Shown here: positions 11,521 to 21,808 of the stretch, piece after piece
Layout: each line of letters opens with the position of its first letter
How positions within the stretch are numbered: position 1 is the stretch's first letter
DNA from: Spisula solida
Lineage: Eukaryota; Mollusca; Bivalvia; Venerida; Mactridae
NCBI GenBank assembly: GCA_947247005.1
Contig: OX365948.1
Location: forward strand, 36,956,601-37,020,600
DNA length: 64,000 nt
Reading direction: 5' to 3'
Position numbers and translations under genes: made by a program
The notes under the pieces: generated by a model
Databases searched by the model: none
What the model was told of the DNA's origin: nothing
What the model saw: the letters and a program-made list of their open reading frames with translations, nothing else

Positions 11521-12319
11521 TGTTCATACTTAAATCTTGTTTTTCTTGTATCTGTAATATGTTATCACCCATATTGGGACAAGCACTTGCATCGGGGAGC
11601 ATAATTTACCTATTGGTAAGTTGTTAGGTCAGTCAGTAGACCAAATGGTTTCCATTCAATGACTCAATAATATCAGTAAATCAAAGGTCAATTTCGCTGT
11701 GACCTTTAAAGGGACTGCCTCAAATATTGGTGTATTGCAACAATAAAATAAAATTGTCAAATATTCGTGTAATTTTGGTATAGTTGCCTGTATATCCCAT
11801 AAACAACCACACTGACATCTAAAATAACATGAGAAACTTCGGCATTTTGTAGTTATTTATTATTTTTACCTAAAACATTCTATAGGGTATTACCCTATAG
11901 AATTAACACTACTATTACTTAAATGGCCTGAAATTTGTTCGCATTTGATGAAAACGAATAAAAAAACGAACCAAATACCTCACTGATGTTTACGCTGTAG
12001 TTTGTTGACGTTACAGTTCAATCATATGTGAATAACATAATTCACAAAGCATGTTGGAAGGAAACTTAGCAATTTTAGTATGTGATATCGAAAGTGGTTA
12101 AAATTGCATATTTGCACCAAATCTTTCATAAAGCAACCGTCAGTGGCTTTCTATTACATGTACATCAATACTTGGTTAGGTTGGAAAATTACGATATACA
12201 AAATTTTTAGCCTAATCTGTGAGGCAGCACCTTTAACATAAATGACTTTGGCTGCAATGGGGGCACACCTGTTTTACAAACATCTCTTGTTTATGTGATA
12301 TTATGTATGTATATTATAG
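11521..12319. other. Intronic stretch with repeat fragments
   Basis: Holds further pieces of the AGGTCA-rich family: about 11620-11712 (AATCAAAGGTCAATTTCGCT) and 12225-12295, ending in GGGGGCACACCTGTTTTACA. The intervening AT-rich segment is flanked by phrases of the same family, so it may be an insert within a copy. No gene is seen. Confidence 0.5.
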
Positions 12320-12459
12320 GTAGTATGAAGAGGAAGTTGTTTGTTGCCATAGCATTTGTTGGAAATTCTAAAACAGTCATACTTGATGAGCCTTAACTGC
12401 TGGTGTAGATCCTTATGCTAGGAGAGCTATCTGGCAACTACTTCTCAAGTTGAAAAAAG
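12320..12459 (+). pseudogene. ABCA remnant, exon 5 (signature and Walker B)
   Basis: Acceptor ATTATAG and donor GTATGT are intact. With the previous exon it gives LSGSMKRKLFVAIAFVG (family consensus LSGGMKRKL). Walker B TVILDEP follows. A frameshift at about 12393-12395, where CCTTAACT stands for CCxACT, breaks the frame into TAA. In the shifted frame the sequence continues as TAGVDPYARRAIWQLL and ends LKLKK plus a split Gly codon. Confidence 0.9.
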
Positions 12460-12494
12460 GTATGTAAGTTTTTGTCATGTATAAAGTTAACTTT

Positions 12495-12690
12495 GATTCA
12501 ACTGTTGGGCAGAGTATGTTTAAGAAATAAACTATGAAAACTGTTGTATACCTGCTGTTATACAATGGTTTGGAGTTCTGACGCGTAGGAATTAACCACG
12601 AAGGCCGTAGGCCTGAGTGGTTAATAACAAGCATCTGAACGACAGCCGGTATACAATGGTTTTGAATATTTTATTTCGATTCTAACATGA
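12495..12690. repeat. Foldback hairpin element, copy 2
   Basis: Outer arms pair TGTTGTATACCTGCTGT with the reverse complement of ACAGCCGGTATACAATGG. Inner arms pair GGAATTAACCAC with GTGGTTAATAACAAG around a loop near GGCCGTAGGCCTGA. The outer end is TTTCGATTCTAACATG, as in copy 1. Arms differ in sequence from copies 1 and 3 but keep the same layout. Confidence 0.75.
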
Positions 12691-12872
12691 TTTATATATT
12701 ATTAAGTCAGTGTTATTTTGTGAGATCTATGGTGTTTACATTACTTGTTTACCTGCATGATGTCATAAAAACGAAGTGACGTCATTTTCATTGTATATCG
12801 GCCGATACACGACATTATGATTTGTTCTTTGTATATATAGGCAAAATCACCAGTCATGTTAGAATTTTCCAT

Positions 12873-12918
12873 AACATTAGCTATAGTCGTGTATTCAAGG
12901 TGTGGAGAAGTTCTTAGT
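12873..12918 (+). repeat. Solitary relic of the 54-bp minisatellite unit
   Basis: CATTAGCTATAGTCGTGTAT followed by TCAAGGTGTGGAGAAGTT resembles one unit of the 9788-10122 array (CATTGGCTATGGTC..TGTGGAGAAGTT), with the left half of the palindrome lost. It lies 2.8 kb from the array, in another intron of the same remnant. Confidence 0.55.
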
Positions 12919-13027
12919 TGTTTTTTACTGAAGATACCCGTGGAAACAGCAAAAAGCTGTCTATGTCAGCAAGTGGTCTTTTAATACAAGTTTGTCTGTA
13001 TTTAGATGATCCCATGTCGTATTTCAG

Positions 13028-13287
13028 GTCGCACTATTAGCCTCTCCACACATCATATGGATGAAGCGTACGTGTTAGGTGATAGAATAGCTATCATTTC
13101 TCAAGGTCGTCTCTGATGTGTCGGCTCAAGTTTGTTCCTCAAAAATCACTATGGTAACCGTTACTATCTGACAATGGTTTGTGGTGATAAGGAAGTTGAT
13201 GAAGATGCTATATTAAAGGAGCAGCTGATGGCCGCTCCTGAACGACCAATGTCATCTCATAGTATTTGATCTCTAACAAATGTTGTG
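13028..13287 (+). pseudogene. ABCA remnant, exon 6 (H-loop and downstream)
   Basis: Acceptor [27 protein letters not shown] carries the D/H-loop motif STHHMDEA, then [11 protein letters not shown]. An in-frame TGA (13114-13116) stands where the family has Cys before VGSSLFLKN. The frame continues with YYLTMV and meets a second TGA at 13267-13269. A donor GTATGT follows at 13288. No later ABCA exon was found. Confidence 0.85.
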
Positions 13288-13309
13288 GTATGTTGCTATA
13301 GAAACACTA

Positions 13310-13578
13310 ATACGTTTTTATGCCCCTTTATCTACTGATGCATATAGTGATTGTCCTGTCCATCAGTCTGTTCCTCCGTCCATTTGACCCAAAACTTTCA
13401 AGTCCATTAAGGCATAGCTTTCAGACTAAGCATACATGCTAATCATCATAAACACCTTGCATTGTCAAAGCCATGTAACACTATCCAACATTTCAACAGA
13501 ATTATGGCCCCTGATTGACTTAGCTAGTTTTTATGGACAAGGCTTCCATCGGGGCATAAGCGTTTATTGAACGTAGTC
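13310..13578 (+). repeat. Dispersed repeat, copy 2
   Basis: Shares TGTCAAAGCCATGTAACACT, ATGGCCCCTGATTGACTTAG and GACAAGGCTTCCATCGGGGC with copy 1 at 3885-4530, in the same orientation. It begins TATGCCCCTTTATCTACTG. Confidence 0.75.
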
Positions 13579-13979
13579 TTGTGTTGATACATAAGTAACC
13601 ATTTTCTATTACGTTTACCTCTTCAGAGCACCAACCTCTCTACAACAACAAAAATGCATGTTTCCCAGTGGGTGTTGCTCTACAGAAGACGTATATCTAA
13701 ATAATATATCTGAAACAATTCTGATCCCCACGGCCTTTGTGCATTGCCATAGACTCAATGGAGGCAAACGGAAATGGCTGAGCTTTAATGATTTCCCAGT
13801 AACCACAGAAACAATTGATTTTTGAACTTCACACAAGGCTTCGCAGTAATAAAAACTTTAATGGCTAGGATAGATAAGTCTTTCCAGCTGTTAATTCAAA
13901 GTTGGGACCTTTCTAATCTTAGAGTTCTGACAGACACCTACACCAATTACGAACCATGTCTAGTAAGTTCAACAATAAC
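13579..13979. other. Intergenic, nothing certain
   Basis: An open stretch from about 13822 (plus strand) reads into the duplicated X segment. It shows no family resemblance and is probably chance. Confidence 0.4.
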
Positions 13980-14260
13980 ACAACCATTTAATGCAAAATA
14001 TGTCCCTTTTTACTCAGAAATATTCCTGCTATGGCTAAACATGTATTCTAACAGCACTTTTTTTCTACTTTTCTAGATTTTGAATGTTCCTACCCCATGT
14101 AGGCCTTCCAACGACTTGACCAAAATCGTTGCTGTTGTCTCACACAACCTGGATTTACAAGCACAAATGTGACGGATGGTACGTTGATTGCTGTATTTCA
14201 AAGAACTGTGCGAATAAAATGTGACTGTTTATAAAATGTAAGGAAAAGGTTGCATTGGAC
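13980..14260 (+). repeat. Duplicated segment X, unit A
   Basis: Closely matches 16733-16990 (shared TTAATGCAAAATATGTCCCT, ACATGTATTCTAACAGCACT, GACTTGACCAAAATC). It contains an exon-like stretch between TTTCTAG and GTACGT (about 14077-14176) that also occurs in unit B. Both copies end in the same TGA, so the exon-like block is either already dead or not coding. Confidence 0.85.
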
Positions 14261-14773
14261 ATAATTATTCGGTCCATAAAGGACTGTGGTCCGTAAAAGT
14301 GACCAGATTGTATGTGTTGCTTTGTTTGGTTGTTTTTACTTGATTCCATCTTGGACGATCAACAATTAATTGTTAGACTATCATCAGATTATTTCATTAC
14401 AACAGGAGGCAGACTATCGATTTTGTTTGACAGTTGCCGGAATTTGCAAAATCTAGAACTGGCAAGAATAATAGAGGTGGAGAAGATACTCTAGCAAATA
14501 ATCTGTTCTTGTCGTACAAATAAGCACAATGTAAACTTCACAAACTTTGATGAGGATCGGCAAAACAATATTCCCGTTGCATTTTAAAAGTCTGGAGCGA
14601 AAACTTTGCCATTAATTTACATAATGGCGTCGTTTTCCAGGGTGAAACATACAACATGTAACATTTTGTTTTCTAAAAAGCCGATCAGTGCATCTTATGA
14701 AATTGGCAAAATATCTGCAAGGAAAAATTTGTTCACCATTGTCAAAGTTTGAGTAGTATATATTTGTGTCATA
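14261..14773 (+). repeat. Duplicated segment Y, unit A
   Basis: Nearly identical to 21809-22320 (for example GTGACCAGATTGTATGTGTT and ACAACAGGAGGCAGACTATC). Here X and Y are contiguous through GGACATAATTATTCGG, giving the unoccupied version of the site that carries the 4.8-kb insertion in unit B. Confidence 0.9.
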
Positions 14774-15374
14774 CAGGGTGATCCATTAATTCCGCACATT
14801 AGTAAATGCCTATCACTTCACTATTTCTTTACTTACATATATAAATTTGGTATTGTTGGAAATGTAATAAATAAAAATATCGCTGAAAGGAAAAAAGGAT
14901 TTGGCATTGTGCCGTCAAAGTGACGGTATGACGTCATCGATGACGTCATAAATTTGAGTATCTTCAAATTCGAATCATAAAACTTTATTACGAATTGGGG
15001 AAATCTGCGATTTAGGTGAAAAGAAAACTTGAAAAGTGTGTCCAAATACACATGTGCGTTCATGAAGGAATAGTGTTGGATATTTCCAGTGAAATGAAAC
15101 ATTCGATTCGTCGGGAAAAGAGACTGGTTACCTAGCTGCATGCAACAGCGTCATGTGCATAATTGAAAACGACGTTTGAAACTCATTTCTGAGAAAATGG
15201 GTGGTCACATTGAACGTCTGCTTTAGATAGGGATTCTATAGTTGAATATCCGTTTTAGATCAGATCAAAACTTACACGTACACTCTACAATTACTTGTAT
15301 TCTATAATATGGTAGCTTTAAAGATGTTGAAGTTATAAGCATTTAATAATGTGCGAAATTAATGGATCACCCTG
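14774..15374. mobile_element. 601-bp Tc1/mariner-like miniature element
   Basis: Terminal inverted repeats of about 28 bp (left CAGGGTGATCCATTAATTCC, right ending GGATCACCCTG) with one mismatch (TTCCGC/TTTCGC), flanked by TA on both sides (14772-14773 and 15375-15376). The duplicate locus at 22315-22340 has a single TA at this point and no element, so it is an empty site. A 24-bp perfect palindrome built from two TGACGTCA sites lies at 14927-14950. No transposase is seen. A 102-codon minus-strand frame inside has no recognisable domain. Confidence 0.9.
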
Positions 15375-15376
15375 TA

Positions 15377-15775
15377 TATATGTGTATATAATTGTTATAT
15401 ACTCAACAAAATAAACAATGTCCCATTTTTATCTAAGATTAAACGCAACTTTCGTTGACTCTCTATTCACTTACATGTCTCATAATATGTCAAATCATGA
15501 ATGGTGGATACTTTCTTTTTGTTGAGTATATAACAATTACTGTGGGAAGCTAAAGACTAGCCTGCGTACTGTTATATCAAAGCACTTAGGAAAAAATAAA
15601 CATACCTTACGTTCAAATTAAATTTCTTAATTACCGTATTCTTTAAAACCTACACATTGGGGACAGCTATTGTCTCTTTGAGTTCCTGGTCTAACTAACA
15701 TTATACCAAATATAGCAACAACATTAACAGTACTAGTAGTAAAAAAGTCGACCCAAATATCCTTATCATCCATAG
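15377..15775 (+). repeat. Duplicated segment Z, unit A
   Basis: Matches 22330-22633 (TTATATACTCAACAAAATAA, CTTTTTGTTGAGTATA, ACACATTGGGGACAGCTATT) and then jumps to match 22913-22990 (TAACATTATACCAAATATAG, GTCGACCCAAATATCC). About 280 bp present in unit B between TGGTCT and AGGTCT are absent here. This is consistent with a short-homology deletion that removed the right arm of a miniature element. Confidence 0.85.
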
Positions 15776-16732
15776 TAAAACAGCAGGAGCATGGACCACA
15801 GCAATTCCTTGGTTATACCCACAATATGTCATCATCACCAGTAACAGCAACTACCTGGTTATACCCGCAATATGTCATCATCACCAGTAACAGCAACTAC
15901 CTGGTTATACCCGCAATATGTCATCATCACCAGTAACGGCAACTACCCGGTTATAACCACAATATGTCAACATCAGTAGTAACAGCAGCTGTCTGGTTAT
16001 ACCCTTAATATGTCATCATCACCAGTAACAGCAACTACCTGGTTATGCCCACAATATGACATCTCCAGTAAAAGTAGCTACATAGTTATACCCACAATAT
16101 GTCATCATCACCAGTAACAGCAGCTACCTGGTTATACCCACAATATGTCATCATTACCAGTATCAGCAACTACCTGGTTATACCCACAATATGTCATCAT
16201 CTCCAGTAACAGCAGCTACATGGTTATACCCACAATATGTCATCATCAGTAATAACAGCAGCTACCTGGTTATACTCACAATATGTCATCATCAGTAGTA
16301 ACAGCAGCTACCTGGTTATACCTGCAATAAGTCATCATCAGTAGTAACAGCAGCTGCCTGGTTATACCCACAATATGTCATCATCACCAGTAACAGCAGC
16401 TACCTGGTTATACCCACAATATGTCATCATCACTAGTAACAGCAGCAACCTGGTTATACCCACAATATGTCATCATCACTAGTAACAGCAGCTCCCTGGT
16501 TATACCCACAATATGTCACCCTCACCAGTAACAGTAGCTACCTAATTATACCCGCAATATGTCATCTTCACCAGTAACAGCAGCTACCTGGTTATACCTA
16601 CAATTTGTCATCATCACCAGTAACAGCAGCTACCTGGTTATACCCACAATATGTCATCATCTCCAGTAACAGCAGCTACATGGTCATACCCACAATTTGT
16701 CATCATCACCAGTAACAGCAGCTACCTCAGTT
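15776..16732 (+). repeat. 46-bp satellite, array 1 (subfamily A)
   Basis: About 20 head-to-tail monomers of 46 bp: ATCATCACCAGTAACAGCAR, CTACCTGGTTATACCC and RCAATATGTC. Neighbouring monomers differ at a few positions (CACCAGTAAC versus AGTAGTAAC, CTACC versus CTGCC). The array follows segment Z exactly as array 2 does, so Z and the satellite were duplicated together. It ends where segment X of unit B begins. Confidence 0.95.
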
Positions 16733-16990
16733 AATGCAAAATATGTCCCTTGTCACTCAGAAATATTACTGGTATGGATAAACATGTATTCTAACAGCAC
16801 TTTTTTCTACTTTTATAGATTTTGAATGTTGCTACATCATGTAGGCCTACCAACGACTTGACCAAAATCATTGCTGTTGTCTCACACAACTTGGATTCAC
16901 AACCACAAATGTGACAGATGGTACGTTGATTGCAGTATTTCAAAGAGATGTGCAAGTAAAATGTAAGGAAAAGGTTGCATTGGACATAAT
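16733..16990 (+). repeat. Duplicated segment X, unit B
   Basis: Second copy of segment X, directly abutting array 1. It is cut off at ATAAT (16986-16990) by the 4.8-kb element that follows. Confidence 0.85.
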
Positions 16991-18064
16991 AGTCCATTCA
17001 AAATAAAATTTGACCTAGACAAAATTGCAAAAGAATTTTTCTCAATACTGGGCGATAGTATACGTTTATATATACCTACCATTAAAACCCGCACCTTGAA
17101 ATGTGAGGGGAAAGTTGTTTAAAACAGGTTTTGATTATCGTTTTTTAACATCAGCGACGATGTCGTAAACGGTTTTCCATACTCGGTATTTTTGATGACG
17201 TCACGGATGACATCATAATAAAATGGAAGGTATTGTTATAAACAATCGATCACCGGGTTAAAAATCGATGGATTTCTATCATAAATAAAGATTACCGGGT
17301 TCATTTGAAGTAAGTATGATGTATTTACACAAGGCATGACATTATGGGAATGTGTACACACACACACATAACAAATTAATTTGAAATTGCGTGATTTTGC
17401 GGAAAGTAGAGTCAACATAAATATTCTTTTGTTTGAGTTTTTTTTTTGGTTGAATGGTAGATTTGTCTATATTTATCTATTTAATAGTCACGGTAATATG
17501 AAAAGAGCGATTAGACGCTTTAAATAAAAAAAAATGGAAATTAATAAAGTGACATGCTGAACAAAAAAAATAAGTACGGAAGCGTATTCGTGCCATCAAT
17601 TTAACGATTTTTTCACAAGTGCCGTTGTGTTTTGGAAGTTATCTCTTAAACAAGCGGTAAAACTTCAATATTTTTTCACGTCATTCTATTCCTAGCATGA
17701 TATTGTGTATATACACACATTGTGAGCAAAGTCTATCGATAGGAACACTTAAATATGACCAAAAAAAATGCAGATTGGATATTCGTTTAGAACATGATAG
17801 ATCTAATAAATGTACTTTATATTTCACAAAGTTTCTCTTTCATTAGGTCTCATTATATTTTTTTCTATACTTATACAGGCACCCAGGAACCCAGTAGACA
17901 GTATACGTTATATGAATTCAATTACAGTGTAGCAATACCACGTGACTTTTGACTACAGTTACAAGAAGAAATTTGTTAACATTGGAAAATAAAAAAGCCA
18001 TAAGTATTTTATTTCTTTATTGATTTCTATGAAATATACGCCATGCTACGGGGATAATTATTTG

Positions 18065-18204
18065 CTTTCCGTGAAATATAAATTCTTTGTCCGCGGCTCT
18101 GTCGTTTTGTCCATTACCTTGTGATCCCGTGGAACGTGTAGGTTTGACAGAGTAATGGAAAAATCGGTAGAACTTCTGAAAAAGATCTTATATTTCACGG
18201 AAAG
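18065..18204. repeat. Inverted repeat with 17-bp perfect arms
   Basis: CTTTCCGTGAAATATAA at 18065-18081 is exactly complementary to TTATATTTCACGGAAAG at 18188-18204, a 106-bp loop apart. A weaker version (TTTCTATGAAATATACG) lies just upstream. It is probably a short foldback element nested in the 4.8-kb insertion. Confidence 0.75.
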
Positions 18205-18599
18205 TAATACTAGTGAAATTCATGTATATAAATAATAACACTAACTACAATTTAAGACACAAACGGGTGTTTATTGAATAAATTAAACATGCTAGTAATT
18301 AGCTTTTTCATGATATTTGCAAATAATCTACTCATCTTTCCAAAGTAAGCATGACTTTCGGTTTGAATTCTACTACACTCATTAAAAGTTATAAGTACAC
18401 CAACACAGTAAAAAGCGATATGATGCAAATAGTGAATAGTGAACGGCTCTAGCTTCAATTATTACACAATATAGAACTACAAAACGTAGGATATTATGTT
18501 TATTTTAAAATTATTTTGTTTAAACATCTTAGGAACTGTTAGTAGTTGTTTCGTATCGTAGATGTGGGGTTTATTACTTAGGAAATGCATGTCGATCGG

Positions 18600-18962
18600 T
18601 CGGTTGGTAGAGTAAATGTTTTCCGATCAATGACTTTAGAACGGTCGGACCTAGAACCCACAAACTTTCAGTGGATATTGTTCGTCTTCAGTAGATGACC
18701 CCATTGATTTTGAGGTGGCTATGGTTCAAAGGTCAAAATTACCATGACCTTCTAATACACAATGGTTTCTAATCCACAAGGTAGGAACGTTGGGTCATAG
18801 GGTCGTAAACATTTTACAGACAGGTAGCTGATCACCAGCAAAAGACTTCTACAAATTTGTAGGTCAATATGTCAAAGGTCAATGTCGGGATGTATGCCTT
18901 AAGTATACATGACTATTCGTTGCCATAAAACATGCATGTTTTACAAACATCTCTTGTTTTTT
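18600..18962 (+). repeat. AGGTCA-type dispersed repeat, diverged copy
   Basis: Recognised by GATGACCCCATTGATTTTGA, GGTTCAAAGGTCAAAATTAC, CATGACCTT, GTCAATATGTCAAAGGTC and the family end ATGCATGTTTTACAAACATC. It is more diverged than the copies at 10.4-11.5 kb. Confidence 0.75.
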
Positions 18963-19371
18963 CTGTAATCAGAGTTCTTCAGATTTTATGTTTTTTAGGT
19001 TTTTGGTATTGCTGGACAATGTGTAGTCAACAATTCAAGACATTATACAATACACCGTGTTGTGCAAGTGCATTTTTCTGAATTTGGAGAGTTCACGACT
19101 CATTGCCTACTCCAAGTCAAATACAAATATCCAATTATCGGATATTGTTTTTATACTACTTGCACGAACACATGAAAAAAAGAACAATATATCATGTATA
19201 ATAAAAAAGATTAGATACAAGCGTAACAAGTTGGTGTACTTATAGCTTTTAATGAGTGTATATAGGTATGTACAAACCATTTAATGTAGTATGTAAACTT
19301 GAAATTCGAAAGTCAGATTAACATACATCGTAACATGCATACTGAATGTAACAGTCCCATTTCTAGTGTAG

Positions 19372-19716
19372 ATGGATGAATTATGTGTGATTTGTAAGAA
19401 GACACTCTCTGAACAGACAGTTGTAAAGTTGAGGAAGAAGGAGAGGGACAGTGTGAACAGGGCACGTGAAATACGGGGATCAGATACTAAAACAGATGAG
19501 GGACAGATGATGCATACTGAGTGTTTCAAAACTTATACAAACGAACGCAATTTAACGTGTAAACAGATTCAAACAACAATGATTGTGCAAAATTTGTTAA
19601 GCTTAGACAGCCATTACTCTGTGGGATTTCTAACATTGCCTGGAATAACCATTTTATACGGTGTACCTAACAGTGATCGGAAAATTCATTATTTGCTTCT
19701 TATGGTATCTAACTAA
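19372..19716 (+). CDS. Zinc-finger-like N-terminal exon, element-borne, partial
   Basis: The ATG directly follows an acceptor-like TTTCTAGTGTAG. The first 60 or so residues are MDELCVICKK...LRKKERDSVNRARE...MMHTECFKTYTNERNL. The pattern Cys-x2-Cys, a basic middle, then His-x3-Cys-x3-Tyr is the cysteine/histidine module seen at the N-terminus of many uncharacterised, often transposon-linked proteins of cnidarians and molluscs (recognised from memory). Similarity fades after ERNL, where a GTGTAA donor-like site lies (about 19556), so the true exon probably ends there and the rest of the frame is read-through. No partner exon was found. It is probably a remnant of the 4.8-kb element's own protein. 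Confidence 0.5.
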   Translation: MDELCVICKKTLSEQTVVKLRKKERDSVNRAREIRGSDTKTDEGQMMHTECFKTYTNERNLTCKQIQTTMIVQNLLSLDSHYSVGFLTLPGITILYGVPNSDRKIHYLLLMVSN

Positions 19717-20640
19717 CATCACTAGCTTGGTATTATATTCCATTCAGTGCTCAGTACAGTACCTAACACGCATTGTCTCTGTTGTGGCCTTTTTGTGGGT
19801 TACTTAAAACGCCATGCTTAGTGATTACTTAATACACCTCCTCGATGCACCCTGTCCGGGTTCCACTAGGCACCGAACACTTATTGCCACACCCATTACT
19901 GTCTATGTAGGGTAGCTAGGCTAACATTCATAGGAACAACCATTCATTGTTTCATGTGGTATATGTCACTCCTTGGCACGGCGGTCGGGTTCGATTTGGT
20001 TAAGGCAACTGCATAATTCAGCCATATCTATGGATACCTAGTATTGGACCATGTGATAGTTAACACTGTCGTATGCAGATATTCCTGGCAATATGGAGAT
20101 ATCTTACACTGTTTAACATTGCCATCTATGTGTCCTTGTAGAACCTAATGCAGTCAGATGCAGTTATTGGGAACCTACCACTACCTACTAAAAATGCCAT
20201 TTCTGACTCGTGCGAGTTACCTTACCATGTATTCCTGGCTCATTGAGTACCTATCAAGGTTGGTTACTTCAATTGTACGCTCTGTATCATAGGCTATTGT
20301 CCAGAAAAGCCATTCTGCGCTCTTATGATTCAGGACACAACTATTCATTGTGCCGTACCGACCTCCAGCACACAAAAACTTCCACCAGGGCATTGAATAG
20401 CATACACATTAATACAAAATGAACGCATGCCCCTTTCAGAATTTAGGAGGGTAATTGCAAATGCCGCCTCGATGCATTTGATTGCTCTTTTACATGTTTC
20501 ACTTAAATAATACAATGTAAACTAAGGATAAGCAGTATGGTGTTTTGAGTATGCTTAGATCAATTGCAAGTTTGTTGTATTCATAGTTGGAATAATGTAA
20601 CATGTAATAAAAAATTTAGTCGTGGTAAATATTGAAACAT
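19717..20640. other. Unassigned interior of the 4.8-kb element
   Basis: Slightly GC-richer than its surroundings (20210-20430 opens a 70-codon plus frame), but no family is recognised. I see no splice-consistent continuation of the exon at 19372. Confidence 0.4.
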
Positions 20641-21560
20641 ATACAATATTGTTATCAATTCTGCAAGAACTTTTGACTTTAAATTGTGTATTTACTGCTC
20701 TTGCCTAACAATGTACTCCATGTCTTGTTTAATTACCTCAAGCGGGGCCTCATGTACATACTTATTTAAAACTATTAAAATGTGAAATAGCTCAAATGTC
20801 AACATTTAACACAGTATGAACTTGGGTTACCGAGTTCCTTCGACTAAAACTTTAAGAAAATACATTTTAAGAATACTTCTCTACTAATGGATTTCATTTT
20901 ATTTTTCCCTTTTTAATTACCCCTATTACAGCCTCAATTTTATTTAATTCGAACAAGCATTAAAATATTTGATGTATATTCATGCTACTCAGATCAGTAT
21001 TTATAGTACTTATTAAAGTTATATAGCTATTTCTTGTAATTGTACATTACCTTAATGATTTGACGTATTTTCTATTGTACCTTATAACAGGAATAAGCTT
21101 TTGGTTTTACCCCTATTGGGGCCTCATTTTTACATTGAACTCTTACTTAAGTATCTATCTGTTGAATTTGCACATTAAACAAATATAAATCACAGCTACA
21201 GATCGTTTGTTATACATTTCAGGTACCATTTATGTGTCTTACCGATAGAACCGTGAAAACGCCTACTTTATCTACTTTTTCATGATTGAGTATATCCAAA
21301 TTAGGGCCTCAATTGACTGATAAGTAGTGCTTTTAAATGACTTAAATTATGTAAAAAAAACATTGTTAGATCATCTGAAATGCATTTTATAATTGTCTTG
21401 TTAAGTCATATGGAATACTGGAATAAGTATACAAACCTGTTTTTATTTTATTATATTTTTCTCAAAATACCCTTTTCGGGCCTCCTTTTGGTAACAATAC
21501 GTCTATAATAGTGTAATGTATTATATAATTTGTTAGACATATAATTTGTTTATACATTCT
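20640..21560 (+). repeat. Degenerate ~185-bp tandem repeat, five units
   Basis: The landmark (TACCCCTATT)GGGGCCTCAATTTT recurs near 20750, 20935, 21117, 21303 and 21478, about 170-187 bp apart. Each is followed at a similar distance by an AT-rich stretch with TACATT and TAAAATGT-like phrases. Between landmarks the units are poorly conserved, so the array is old. Confidence 0.6.
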
Positions 21561-21808
21561 AGTACAAAATTACATATTTTGAGCTCTTTACGCTCAATAA
21601 TTGCCTATATAATGGCCAATACATAGCAATATAATGAAACGGCGGCCATCTTGGCGGCCATCTTGATTTGGTCACTTTCCCCCCATTTCCATGATTGCGA
21701 GTTTTAACACGTGTTAGTACATACATGTCTGGTACTTTTGCCACCAGTAACAAAACTTTTGCAATTTTGTCTACCTTACCCCATATTTGTATCTAGATAC
21801 AATGGCCT

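Larger units (their letters stand above)
5224..13287 (+). pseudogene. ABCA-subfamily transporter, NBD1 exon remnants
   Basis: Six exon-like blocks in the right order reproduce the first ATP-binding domain of an ABCA1/ABCA-type full transporter. These proteins move lipids across membranes using ATP. The order is: the conserved linker after the first membrane domain, Walker A, Q-loop, a helical segment, signature plus Walker B, then the H-loop region. Junction phases agree between neighbours: AT|G before SILTG, TG|G at the Q-loop exon end, G|GT at the signature and after Walker B. The copy cannot work. The Walker A lysine is Asn, the linker exon has a TAG, exon 3 has a TAA plus frameshift, exon 4 has a one-base insertion, exon 5 has a frameshift at Walker B, and exon 6 has two TGA codons. 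No membrane-domain or NBD2 exons were recognised. Most likely a decayed segmental or tandem paralogue. It is not a processed copy, because introns are present. Confidence 0.85.
16991..21808. mobile_element. 4.8-kb TIR element with ATAAT target duplication
   Basis: The element lies between segments X and Y of unit B. Unit A has the uninterrupted join. ATAAT at 16986-16990 is repeated at 21809-21813, and collapsing the two restores the unit A sequence. The ends are inverted: AGTCCATT at the left against AATGGCCT at the right, and deeper in, GACAAAATTGCAAAAG at about 17018-17034 against CTTTTGCAATTTTGTC near 21755-21771. It contains an N-terminal zinc-finger-like exon (19372), a hairpin (18065-18204), a dispersed-repeat copy and a degenerate ~185-bp repeat. 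The superfamily is not assigned. It may be a composite of nested insertions. Confidence 0.8.

Noticed and set aside
14077..14176. Conserved coding exon shared by both X segments
   Set aside because: Acceptor, frame and donor are present in both copies, but both contain the same terminal stop before the donor and match no family. The similarity is explained by the segmental duplication.
14833..15141. 102-codon gene in the 601-bp element
   Set aside because: No domain, no conserved motif, and the element is too short for a transposase. The frame crosses the CRE palindrome, which is probably structural.
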